A stretch of 64,000 nt of DNA from Blastomussa wellsi (taxonomy: Eukaryota > Cnidaria > Anthozoa > Scleractinia > Plerogyridae): NCBI GenBank assembly GCA_947652115.1, contig OX393573.1:5887479-5951478 (forward strand), in the 5' to 3' direction. Made by a program: the position numbers and the translations under genes. Position 1 is the stretch's first letter, and each line of letters opens with the position of its first letter. A model generated the notes under the pieces. It searched no databases. It saw only the letters and a list, made by a program, of their open reading frames with translations, and was not told the origin of the DNA. Shown in pieces: positions 23,761 to 35,000 of this stretch.

Positions 23761-25516
23761 TGGTCACTTCGAGACGGATTTTTCCTGTGGTAATACTCCT
23801 TGTGTTCATTCTTCAACCGGATAATTCTTGTTCACATGCACGTGCTCTTGATCTGGATATGTCTTCATTCTTCGAGTCGACTACCTATCAAGTGATGCCA
23901 CCCAAAGGGAAACTTTCAAGGAAAAAAGCTACGCGTGAAGGACACAGAACCACCGTTAAACGCATCGCCTATGAAGTTAACGAGCAATTGGAGGCCTCGG
24001 CCGTCGATGTTAACTTGGACAAGTACAAGCAAGCGCCAGCAAAGCTTGTGTCGAAGCTTCGCCAGCAAAGGGAATCTCTGCGCGCCAAATTAGGAACCCT
24101 GAAAGTCTTAGACGAAGAAATCCTGTCAAATGTAGAAGAGGAGGAAATTGAAGACGAAATTCGCGAAGCAGATCTTGTAAATGAATTGGTTCAACTTACA
24201 ATTACAAGGATTGAAGATTTTATGGAAGCTTCGAGACCTCCAACGAAGAGCGTGGACAAAACAGGAAACACCGGTAAGCCCTTCTGTATCTGCTGATCCT
24301 AGTGATGTTAAACTTTCAACTGACTCTGTTGAATCTCCTGTAAGCCTTAATATATCTACAGAAGTTTTTCCTGGAAATTTTGAACCTTCAAATCACTCTG
24401 TCCAACTTCCTAATCCTGCTGTCGATTCATCCATACAAGAAACAGGCCCTCGAGTTAAATTACCTAAACTGGACTTGAAAAGGTTTGATGGGGAAGTTAG
24501 TGCATGGCCCACTTTTTGGGATGCCTTTGAATCCTCTATCCACAAGAATCCTAAATTGGCTCCTATTGACAAGTTCAATTATCTGAACTCACTTCTCATG
24601 AAACCAGCTCTTGATGCCATTTCTGGTCTGTCTCTCACCGCATCCAATTATGAAGAAGCAATTGCAATCCTTAAGAAAGCGATTCAGAAACAAACAACAG
24701 ATTATAAATCGCCACATGGATATTCTTGTTAATGTCAGCCCAGTGATTAATGAAGACACAAGAAAGCTAAGGGAACTGTATGACACTTTAGAGTCTCATG
24801 TAAGAAGCCTTAAGTCTCTAGGACTCCCTTCAGACTCCTATGGAAGTCTACTATCATAAATTATTATGAGTAAGCTGCCTCAGGAGCTACGATTGATTAT
24901 TAGTAGAGAAATAAAGGATCAAGAGTGGCAGCTGGATACTATTATGCGTGTATTGGAGAATGAGTTAGAAGCCAGAGAACATGCAGCCCTTCATGATGAG
25001 TCTCAGTTATCTGCTGAAAGTCAGGCATTTCCAAACTTCCAGATGCGTACAACTACCTCTGCCTTATTTACGAAGCATTCTGGACCCACCTGTACGTATT
25101 GTAAGCAGAGCCATCCCTCCAACTCCTGTAAAATGGTAACCAATCCTGCTGCCCGCAAGGATATTCTGATCAAACAAGGAAGATGTTTTGTTTGCCTTAG
25201 AAAGGATCATCTCAGCAAGAACTGCCCTTCAAGGCATGAATGTTTCAAGTGCAAGGGTAAACACCATATCAGCATTTGTCCATCCAATGGCAGCAATGGT
25301 ACCAATACTTCAAGAACAACACCCAAGCAAGAACATGCTCAGAAGCAATCGGGGAACAATCATCCCTCGAGCAGTAACGACGCCTGCCCCAACTCTGGTG
25401 TAAATTCCTCAAGAGTCGCACCCGCCCCGGAACAGATCCAGAACCGTTCGAGGAATTCAAGACAGAACCTCACAGCGCCTCTACCCCAGTCCTTCTTCAA
25501 ACAGCCAATGCACTGA
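23760..25516 (+). pseudogene. Inner element: gag (three lesions)
   Basis: The N-terminal segment is basic then acidic and probably coiled-coil (about 23860-24250). A central gag domain follows with LPKLDLKRFDGEVSAWPTFW and FNYLNSLL. Three zinc-knuckle-like motifs close it: CTYCKQSHPSNSC, CFVCLRKDHLSKNC and CFKCKGKHHISIC. The frame changes near 24250-24280 and again near 24676-24700, and an in-frame TAA interrupts it at 24857-24859. Another frame change near 25490 separates it from the protease; that one could be a mutation or a programmed shift. Confidence 0.85.
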
Positions 25517-26147
25517 CCTACAAGCCCGGAAACTCAAAGGCCAAAGTGAAAGCCCGAATCATCCTGGACAGCGGAAGTCAGCGAACCTATGTGAGTGCAA
25601 GGCTAAGAGAGCTTCTGAATTTACCAGCCGAAAGCAGTCAAAGAATATCCATTAAGACATTTGGCTCAACGAAGGAGAACAGTCAGTGCGTGGATGTTGT
25701 TCGACTCTGTGTCGCCACTGATCAAGGGGAAGGTGTAGAACTATCAGCTTTTGTTGTTCCCATCATTTATGATCCTCTGCAGAGCCAATCTATTGCACAA
25801 GCTACCCACACATATGCTCATCTCAGTGGACTTAACCTTGCGGATTATGGTACTGGTGAAGATGATGTTGAGGTTGACATTCTGGTTGGGTCAGACCAGT
25901 ATTGGAGTCTAGTGTCTGGTAGGGTGGTACGGGGGAGCATGGCCCCACTGCTATTGAAACCAAGCTTGGATGGGTTCTATCAGGTCCCATCCCAGAGGGA
26001 ATACAAGTTGACAGGCAACAAAGTAATCTTGTCACAACACATGTTCTGAAGAGTGCAGTAAACCCTGTTGATGTTACAAACGAGACCCTCGATGGAAATT
26101 TAAGGACATTCTGGGAACTAGAATCACTTGGCATTAAACCAAGGACA
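25517..26147 (+). pseudogene. Inner element: aspartyl protease region
   Basis: The motif IILDSGSQRTYV supplies the catalytic Asp-Ser/Gly of a retropepsin-like protease of the BEL/Pao type, with VDILVGSDQYWSLV later. A one-base deletion in a G run near 25930-25935 shifts the frame; the downstream linker and reverse transcriptase read in the other phase. Confidence 0.8.
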
Positions 26148-27659
26148 TTGTACGAAGAATTCCAAGAGAAAATATCCTTTAGGGACAATAGATACGAAGT
26201 TCATTTGCCATGGAAAATGCCACACCCACCTCTGCCTGACAACTATGAATTGAGCTTGAAGCGGTTAAGCAACCTACTCAAACGTTTAAACCAAGAACCC
26301 GAAGTTTTGAAGGAGTATGACTCAATCATCAAGGAGCAGCTGACAAAAGGTATAGTGGAAGTCGTGGAGAAACCGGATGAGGGGGAAGTTGGGAACACTC
26401 ACTACCTTCCACACCACGCAGTCATAAGAAGAGAAAAACCTACCACTAAACTTCGAGTTGTTTATGACGCCTCAGCCAGATCCAATGGTACAGCCTTAAA
26501 TGACTGCTTGTACACAGGACCACCTCTTGCAGAAAACATATTTGATGTGCTATTGAGATTTCGCGTTAATCAAGTGGCCTTGACGGGTGATGTAGAAAAG
26601 GCGTTTCTGATGGTTGGAATGACGGAGGAAGACCGAGACTTGTTAAGATTCCTATGGGTGGATGACATAGACAAGCCCTCTCCAGAAATTGTGGTCCTGA
26701 GGTTCACTCGTGTCGTCTTTGGAGTATCATCTAGTCCTTTCCTGCTAAATGCCACAATCAAGCATCACATTGAACAGTACAAGGAAGCCGATCCTGAATT
26801 CGTGGAGAAATTTCGTCGTTCAATTTATGTTGATGACCTAAGTTCTGGAGCCCTGGAGGTCGACGCGGCTTATGAACTGTATGTGAAGTCCAAGCTCAGG
26901 CTTGCTGAGGGAGGATTCAACCTTAGGAAGTTTGTGTCAAATTGCCCGGAACTAACAAGCAGAATCCAGTGTAATGAAACCAGAAAGTCTAACACCGATA
27001 CGTCTAGTGTTGAACCTGAACATGCACAGTCACCCCAAGCTCTTTCGGAAAGGACTGTTGTGTCAGAAGAAGACGAGACTTATGCTAAGAGCATGCTTCG
27101 TGGAGTAGAAGAGACCAGCAGATCGGAACAAAAGGTGCTTGGAGTACAATGGAACCCCTTGAAGGATGTGTTCATCTTTGATCTTACCAAGATAGCGAAC
27201 TATGCAAGAGACTTGCAACCCACCAAAAGAAATGTTGTTAGTGTTGCTGCGAAGTTCTACGATCCCTTTGGATTCCTTTCACCAGTCATCATTGAGTTTA
27301 AGTTGTTCTTCCAGGAACTTTGCAAAACGAAAATTGGTTGGGATGAACCCCTAAATGAAAATTTGTTGAAGACGGGGCGCAAGCTTCTAAATGAGTTAGA
27401 AGGTGTAACAGCACTCTCGCTACCACGGTGCTACTTCCAAGGAATTCAAGACAGGGTCATCAGTTGTAGTCTTCATGGATTTGGCGACGCATCCAGTAAA
27501 GCCTATGCTGCAGTCATCTATCTGCACGTGACAACAACCCTAGGAAGCTATGTCAGGTTGGTCGCCTCCAAATCTAGAGTTGCCCCTGTGAAAAACTTAA
27601 CTAGAACTAGACTAGAACTTCTGGCCGCCTTAGTACTCGCTAGACTTAGTACTCGCTAG
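26148..27659 (+). pseudogene. Inner element: reverse transcriptase and start of RNase H
   Basis: An uninterrupted frame with KLRVVYDASARSNG, LTGDVEKAFL, VVFGVSSSPFLLN and IYVDDL, in the order expected for a BEL/Pao polymerase, with full spacing between the FG turn and YVDD. The RNase H part (LHGFGDASSKAYAA, LTRTRLELLAALVLA) is cut by an exact 16-bp tandem duplication at 27631-27662, which shifts the frame to a stop. Confidence 0.85.
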
Positions 27660-29736
27660 ACTTATCACACATGTTAAGGAGGCTTTAGAGTTGGACGTCA
27701 CAATTACAAACCTGAACTGTTGGACTGACTCAAGAGTAACATTGTGTTGGATTAAAGGTGAGGAAAGGGAGTGGAAGCAATTTGTTCGAAATCGGGTGGA
27801 TGAGATCAGGACGCTTGTACCAGCAAGTAGATAGCAGCACTGCAACGGAAAGGATAACCCAACCGATATCCCCTCCAGGGGATTGAGTCCCTCAGAGCTC
27901 TCACAGTGCCCCCTTTGGAAGGAAGGCCCCAAGTGGTTAACAAGCATCACAGAAGACACCAAGAGTGTGTTTAACAGTACACATGTCCCTGAAGAATGTC
28001 TTACAGAAGTGAGAGCTGAGGAGAAAGTGAAGTGCCAAACCTCATCCTTATTTCTTTCAGCAACTGAACCTTGTGGTATAGCATATATCATGGAAGCGGA
28101 AGACTTTAGTGATCTGCAGAGACTGCTAAGAGTTAGCGCCCTGGTTTTCAAGTTCGAAAGGACCATGAAGTCATTGCTGAAGAAGGATGTCCCTTTGCCT
28201 AGTGAGTCTGCTGCCCAAGACATGGTAGAGGCCGAAACTATGTGGATCAAGGAAGTTCAGAAGTCCTTAAGGAAGAACCCCAAGTTCAAAATTTGGGAAA
28301 AACAGTTTGGCATCTTTACTGATAGCCAAGGGATCATGAGATGCAATGGTCGTCTGTCCAAGGCAGACTTATCAGCTTCAATCAAACACCCTATTTTGTT
28401 GGATAAAGGCCACCACATCACATCCCTGATAGTCCAGGACAGCCATAAACGAGTCATGCACGGTGGTGTGAAGTTGACGCTTACAGAACTAAGAGCAAGA
28501 TTTTGGATTGTGCAAGGCAGGCAGTTTGTAAGAAAGTTACTATACAAGTGTGTAATCTGCCGGAAGCTTGAAGGAAGGCCATATCAAGCTCCACCATCCC
28601 CACCCCTCCCAGAGTTTAGAGTAAAGGAGTGTCCACTATTTGCCTACACTGGTGTTGATTTTGCTGGCCCTCTCTATGTCAAAAATCAAACTGGTCCCCA
28701 ACAGAAAGTATGGATCTGTCTTTACACATGCTGCGTCACCAGGGCTATTCATTTGGATCTCGTACCAAGCCTAACCACCTCTGCATTCTTGAGAAGCCTC
28801 AGACGGTTCTCCGCCCGACGTGGTACTCCCCTGTTAATGGTGTCTGACAATGGGAAAGCCTTCAAGTCAGCAGCACGAGAAATCAAACGACTGATGAACG
28901 ACCCAGGAGTGAAACAGTACCTTGCCAAGGCACGGATGAAGTGGTGTTTCAACCTTGAAAAGGCCCATTGGTGGGGCGGCATTTTTGAAAGGCTTGTAAG
29001 ATCTATGAAGAGGTGCCTTAAGAAAACAATTGGTGGTGCAATCCTCACCTACGACGAACTGCTGACGGTAGTTGTTGAAGTGGAATCTATTCTGAACTGC
29101 CGACCTCTCTCTTATGTGTCAAGCGAGGATCCCGAGGAACCCCTCACCCCATCACACCTCTTATGTGGCCGACGCCTCATGAGCCTTCCAGATAGTAACA
29201 CAAGTGACTCTCCAGATTATGACATTGATGTCCAGCCACAAGATCTAAGTAGAAGAATGCAGCACCTGAGCAATGTCCTGAACCACTTTTGGAAACGATG
29301 GAGAAATGAATACTTGGTCGAGCTGCGGAATGCCCACCGTCACCAAAGTCAAAGCGATGCCAGCACGGCCATATCCATCGGAGATGTAGTCGTTGGCCAT
29401 GAGGAAAATCAGCCCAGAGGAAAATGGCGTGTTGGAAAGATTATAGATGTCATCGCTGGAGCTGATAGCTGTATCAGAGGAGCTGTTTTCGAAGTCCGAA
29501 GCAAGGGAGGAAAATCTATCAAACTCAAACGTCCAGTTCAGCGACTTTACCCTTTAGAGATCCAATGTGAAGTCCCTGTGCAACAAGCATCCGAAGATTG
29601 CTCAAGCCAGCATCCTGATCCGGTTACATGTGCTTCTGAAGTTGAGCGACCAGTAGCGAGACAAAACCGTCCAAGACGAATGGCCGCAGTTGAAGCCGAC
29701 CGAAGAAGGAAGACCTGGTTGCAGGATCTGAATTAA
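27660..29736 (+). pseudogene. Inner element: end of RNase H and integrase
   Basis: RNase H resumes after the duplication, crosses an in-frame TAG at 27830-27832 (in a position that is normally Trp), then enters a long open frame to 29736. This holds the HHCC zinc-binding domain (KGHHITSL, CVICRKLEG), a DDE integrase with GVDFAGP, SDNGKAF and GGIFERLV, and the downstream domain with FWKRWRNEYLVEL and GDVVVGHEENQPRGKWRVG. The integrase portion shows no lesion. Confidence 0.85.
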
Positions 29737-29859
29737 TGAACTGTGGACTTTCTCTAGGAACAATCGTTATGTTCAGTTTTCTTAATGATTATTATGTAAT
29801 GGGTGTGTTGACCAGATAGAATTAGGTAGCCAAGTAATGATCTGGTCAACAGGGGGGAG

Positions 29860-30068
29860 TGTTACGGACAGTATATGGCGTTACGCGTGACACGGGTCAC
29901 GTGGGTAACACGCCTTGTTAATCATGTGATAGAGGTTCGTGCTTCTTTCTCGTTCTAGTTGTTGTTTGTACAGTTAGTGCGTGTGTTTGATATTAAATCG
30001 ATGTGAAACTTCAAGACTTGAGCCTCTAAATCCAGCGAAAACGCCCTACAGCGTTGCCTTCTCACACA
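29860..30068 (+). repeat. Inner BEL/Pao element, 3' LTR
   Basis: 209 bp, preceded by the purine tract and followed by the second GGCCA. Differs from the 5' LTR at five bases and by a single A deletion. Confidence 0.9.
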
Positions 30069-31755
30069 GGCCACCATCATCTTTTGCGCACTGCAACTCT
30101 AACAGTAAGTCCCCCAATTCTTGCAGACCTTTGTTGTCCTTTGATGCCAACGAAGGGAACATTGTGAGTTTGTTCAAATGCACATTGGTAATAACTGCGG
30201 TCGAGCCAAAACGTTCGCCCAACTTTTTCCAGGATTCTCGTACCCCTGCAGTCGGATTCTCTACGTAAGCATTGCGTAGTCGTTGCACAAGTCTTTTGGA
30301 CTCACCAGTGGTGTACTCCAACATTAGGGCTAACTCCTCACTTGCAGTGATGTTTACATCATTTGTCATATTCTTGAAAGCTGCCTTCCAAGTATTGAAG
30401 TTTTCCGGACGATCGTCAAATTTTTCTATTTTATTGGCAATCAGCTCCCTTCGAGCCATAAACTGAATAATACATTCCATGCGGTCACCTGGATTGGAGA
30501 ATTGGGCGGTTTGGCTAGGAGTTGAGGGCAATGCTCCTGGGTTCAGCTCCTTTAGAGGATCTTGCTTTTCCTTCTTGACAGACTTAGCCAGGAAACCGGG
30601 GACGGTGAAGCGTGGTGTATCAAGTTCTTGGCGTCGCGGCTTTTCCTCCTTAACCAAGTTAGCCGTGAAACCAGGGGCGGTGAATCGCAGTGCGTTAGGT
30701 TCTTGACCACGAGGACTAGATTCCCCCAGTTGGCTGTTGATAAATTCTTCAACACGCTTACAGGGTTCTTCAACGGGTAGATCTGGTAGCTGATACTCAT
30801 TACCGAGCCCGAGCTCCTCATCAATGGCCATGGCTCGCGCCACCGCTGCAGCAGCCTCTTGTTCAACACGTAAGGATTCCAGGCGCGCTTGCTCTTCCTG
30901 TTTTCTCCTCGCAAAGGCCAGTTCGTCTTCTCGTCTTTTCTTCTCTTCAAGTTCAAGTGCCATCGCAGATTTAGACTGAAGTTCGTTAATTTTCCTCTGC
31001 ATTTCGGCCTTTTTCAATGCTGCGGCCGCCTCGCCTCTCGCATGGGCTCGTAGCGCACTAGATGAAATCGACGCCTTTGAAGCACGTGACCCAGAACAAG
31101 CTGACCCTAATTCTTGTAGAAGATCATTTTTGCGATCTATTCCTTCCTTTATCGCCGCTTGAACGATTTGTTTTCGAGTCCTCATGATTTCCTCCAGCGT
31201 TTGTCGTTCCTGACGTTGTTCGGGCGAGCTGGCGTACGCCGTGAAGTCCATCAAAGAGACCCAAACGAGCTGATATTCGTTGAACGCCGAGCGTAAATCT
31301 CCTACTGCTTTACGAAGAGCTTCGACAGAGTCCGGACTTCCCTGGAGCTTAGAAATCGTTTGGGCAGTTTCTTGCCATAACCTTTCGAGCTTCGACGTAT
31401 CTGTCTGAAGTCTGTTGGCGATCATTTTCACGCTGGGTTTCGAAACTCGTTTCGGCCGCGTGGAATCCTCCTTTTGCTCGACGCCATCTTGAATCACATT
31501 GTTTACGAATGGAAGCGTGCCGATTTCGGCTGGCCGAGTAGTTTTCCTCGAGGTTTCAAAGTCTGCTTCGAATGAAATATTAAAGGCCCCTGCCAGAAAG
31601 TCAGTTGCACTGGGAATTTCGTCTTCTATTTGTGGCTCGAGGTCCATATCCATGAGGTTGACATTATCATGATTATCATCGCCTTCGTCGGCTGGCAAGA
31701 AGTCTCTCGTTTCACTGTTCTGATCCTTTGGACCCTGATCCATAAGTTTGCTCAC
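30069..31755 (-). pseudogene. Outer element: N-terminal gag with long coiled coil
   Basis: A long open minus-strand frame starts at an ATG 40 bp inside the 5' LTR and runs to the inner insertion. It has an acidic leader, a long Ala/Glu/Lys/Arg-rich predicted coiled coil (about residues 180-320, for example ALKKAEMQRKINELQSK), a Pro-rich spacer with a two-fold internal repeat, and a gag-type domain (FDDRPENFNTWKAAF, LQELGDLLLELQCAK). It reads through the insertion point in phase with 23550. The start inside the LTR is unusual and may reflect real initiation there or a chance ATG. Confidence 0.8.
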
Positions 31756-31965
31756 CGTAACAAACGAGACGTAAATCCTTCATCAGTCAGTGTAACCAGA
31801 TTTATTCGAAGTAAATTTTCGCGGTGAAACGAGAAAGGGTTTTCACCAGCGTGCACAACAATACAATGACAATCCCAAAATCACATGGAAAATCAATACC
31901 ATAATACCTTGCTACAATGCTAAACTATGTGGTAACGCTAGACGCGTGGCACGCGTGACAGAACA
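31716..31965 (-). repeat. Outer BEL/Pao element, 5' LTR, 60 bp from the D8C gene start codon
   Basis: 250 bp. On the minus strand it should promote retrotransposon transcription leftwards, away from the plus-strand gene whose ATG is at 32025. Flank AGTGG at 31966-31970 pairs with AGGGG at 18518-18522 as the target duplication. Confidence 0.9.
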
Positions 31966-32024
31966 AGTGGAAAGTTTTAATTCTCTTAACTGTCTTGTAA
32001 CTGTCACAGAGGCCACTGAAGGAA

Positions 32025-35000
32025 ATGAAGGGCTTTGTAAAGTGGATACTTGCGCTGTTAATTGCCGGAGCAGCTGCTATCGAGGAGCTTCCAGTAAGTT
32101 GGTTGAACGAACGTTAATTTTAACGATTATTATGTAAAATATAGATCATTATTAGAAAACATTCCAAAGTATTTCAATATACCATCTTACTTCTGCTGGC
32201 CTCGTTGGTTGTTTTTTATGGCCCCAATTATAATGAACGCTAATAAACGGATTATGCAAGAGACACTTTTGAGGGGGGATTTTCTGATCTTGTTAGTAAA
32301 AAAGCACTACCAGTATGAATAACGGCTTTATCTGATACACAAAAATTATGCGTCGAACATCAAGTGGAATATATCAAGTAAATTGTGAAAGGAAAGTTGA
32401 TTAACCGTCACAAGTTGCTAGATAATTTTCTTAGCCACAAGGGCCAAACTTGAAATGGACAGCCAAACATATATTCTAAAGTTTAGATACTCCCATTACA
32501 CTGGTACAATAGGTGTTGACAAAACTGGGCCTCAGATAAATATTTTGAACGATACAAGTTCTCAGGTAGCCAGACCAGAAACTTAATTAAATGATGACTT
32601 TGTGAATATTGGTATATATGTCTCCATGGGGAAAATAAAGGTAGTTTTTGTTGTTGTGGTAATTTTCCACTGCTAGAAATAAGTCTTTAGGTTCTGGGGA
32701 ATTACATGGAGGTGATGCTTGAGACAGCTCTCCTCAAATGTAAGTGCATATTTACCTCGTATTCATTGGTAGAGGCTGGATCCATTCATGGGTAAATAAA
32801 AACGTCATTAAATAAATTACTTCGAAGAGTTTCTGAAAAGAGAATGAAAATATTATTTCTGGTTGGAGCAACTCAATTCTTGGCAACCAGTAACAAATTA
32901 AATTTGAGCTAATTCGTTTCCATTGACTCTTTTTTCAGATGGAAATCAGAAATGTACAAAATGATGGTAAGTCACAATGTTTGATACGCCTTTCGCACTG
33001 CAAGGTCATCTTCGTAAGTTTTTAAGTTTAACGCGTTCATTTATCGCTTAAAAAACCTACTGCAAGACACTTTAACCGAATAAGATGTCGCTTGTCTATC
33101 AACTGTAAACTTTACAGCGAAATGCCGGTCAACCCCCATGAATCAATAAACTACAGATAGAGACCCTCCATATCTGCCTTTTGGGGACATCTAAGAAAAC
33201 TGAATAACTAAGAAAAATAGCCATGGCGCCGATTTACAGTTAAAACTAAATATACCTTTTTATAGAGTCGAAACATTTTGATAGATGTATGGCAACCTCC
33301 GCATTCATTTGTTAAAAGCCTGAAAAATCAATCCTTCATTGCGGTGTTTTAAATGTATTTAGATTGCTCGCAAGTTCTTCGCAAATAGCAGTGTTAACGA
33401 TGAAATCACTGGTTAACAAAGTTTGCTTAAGACAACCCTAAGTGACGATCACTTTCAACCCTCGGACATACGGCTTACTCACCCACCATACTTCAGGGAT
33501 TTGATGGATCCCGCCCACCAACGGTTCGCTATCAAGATGTAAGAAAATGGATGTTACGGAAACGTTTAAATTCGCTTCGAATGAGGGTCCCGGGCCAAAA
33601 GAGGACAAAACGCTGTTCTGCACGAGGTTAAAAGGCGGTTTTCTGTTAGATATCGAATTGCGATCACTTAGCCAATGCCGGGACAGATTAAGTACTTATA
33701 ACAAGGTAATTTAACAAGAAAGCCGGTCTTCTGAGCTTTCCCTACAAAATGACAGTACCTTAAAGCTAAAACTGCGATAAAGGGAAAATTAAGTAAAATT
33801 TAGCCATATTGAGCACTTAAAAGCGAAGAATTGTGTCGAAGAAGTCAAAAGTTGGCTAAACCTACATCTCATGTTCTTGCCAAGCACTTATGTCCAGGAT
33901 TGAACACAGGAATTGTTCAATTACTACTTCATATTTGACTATTTATTTTCCATCTTCATTTTACTTCATATTTGACGGCATTATGTGTGTTTTAGTGAAC
34001 TGTTATCGAGGAAGACACTTTGCGATGCTTGTCATAAAGAGGTTGCAATCCTGGACAAACCTGTTGCCAAGCGGGCGTTGGACTTCCGAGGGTCAAGCAA
34101 TGCCCAAAGGAAACAACACAACTTATTTCAAACTTTGTTAAATCGGGCTTAGTCACCACAATTGAAGTCAGAATGAAGAAAATCTAAAGAGCACATCAAA
34201 TAACAGTTTACCATGGTAAAGAAAAGCCAAAAAGTTAACAACAAACTGAGAAGAATTAAGAATGGCTTTGAATGGGGACCATTAGCCATTTTCTAAACGA
34301 GCAGGGGACTGCGTACAAATACAGTAAAAACCCGTGAGTAAGAACCTAGATTTTATGAACCTGCTAGGCTAAAATTTGCCAGTTGGACCCCCTCTGAACA
34401 AGAACCTGTTTAGCCTAAAATTCCAAACAGGTTCTTATGTTCTGAATCATAGGTAAAACTTCATTACTTTGGTACCATACACTGTTAATGCTGAGAAAGC
34501 ATGTAATGTTATGTCAAAGGTATAACTTCAACATGACCAGGACCAGGCTGAAAAACACTACATTTGAAAGCTTAACTGAAAATATTTTCTTTCTTGGAGG
34601 GACAGGCGTCCCTCCAAACCATACAAAGCTCTCAATATATTTAAAATATATTTGCGTTTCATCCAATAACGTTGAAATCTGTACATTGTTTTGGATGATC
34701 TTTTTCGTACTAGGTTTATTTTCTTTCAATGGCTTTTAAATATTTGCATCCAGTCCCCTACACGTTAAGAAAATGGCGAATTCAGATGGTTTGCATTAAT
34801 TGGCCAATTTGAAAGCTACGCTCGACTTTTGAAGATTTTTCATTTCATGAAAGAGCTCCTTCACTTCCCTTTAGAGAAAGTACTTTCTATCTATCAGCTC
34901 TCGGCTAATAACTCGCGTGTTTTGCATAAAAATGACTTTTTCTAACGCATAATTTCATTATCAGGTTGTGGGATTCTCCTTATTTAAATTGCACAGAAGT

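Larger units (their letters stand above)
23551..30068 (+). mobile_element. Inner BEL/Pao LTR retrotransposon, plus strand, nested in outer gag
   Basis: LTRs at 23551-23760 and 29860-30068 (TGTTACGG..ACA) flank a 6.5-kb element, with a perfect 5-bp target duplication GGCCA at 23546-23550 and 30069-30073. A TGG-initial primer-binding candidate (TGGTCACTTCGAGACGG) starts directly after the left LTR, and a purine tract (CAGGGGGGAG) ends at 29859 just before the right LTR. Domain order is gag, protease, reverse transcriptase, RNase H, integrase. The LTRs differ by five substitutions and one indel. Frameshifts and stops in gag, protease and RNase H make it non-autonomous; the integrase frame is intact. 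Confidence 0.92.
18523..31965 (-). mobile_element. Outer BEL/Pao LTR retrotransposon, minus strand, split by a nested element
   Basis: Two 250-bp LTRs (18523-18772 and 31716-31965) differ at only three positions and have TGTT..AACA termini. Flanking bases are AGGGG on the left and AGTGG on the right, a 5-bp duplication with one mismatch. On the minus strand the order is LTR, gag, protease, reverse transcriptase, RNase H, integrase, LTR, which is BEL/Pao. A purine run (AGACGGGGAG on the minus strand) abuts the 3' LTR. Without the inner insertion the element is about 6.9 kb. At least five in-frame stops, a frameshift near 20740 and a reverse-transcriptase deletion make it non-functional. I could not identify a primer-binding site. 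Confidence 0.9.

Noticed and set aside
25832..29048. Minus-strand frames opposite the inner retrotransposon
   Set aside because: They are antisense shadows of the plus-strand protease, polymerase and integrase.
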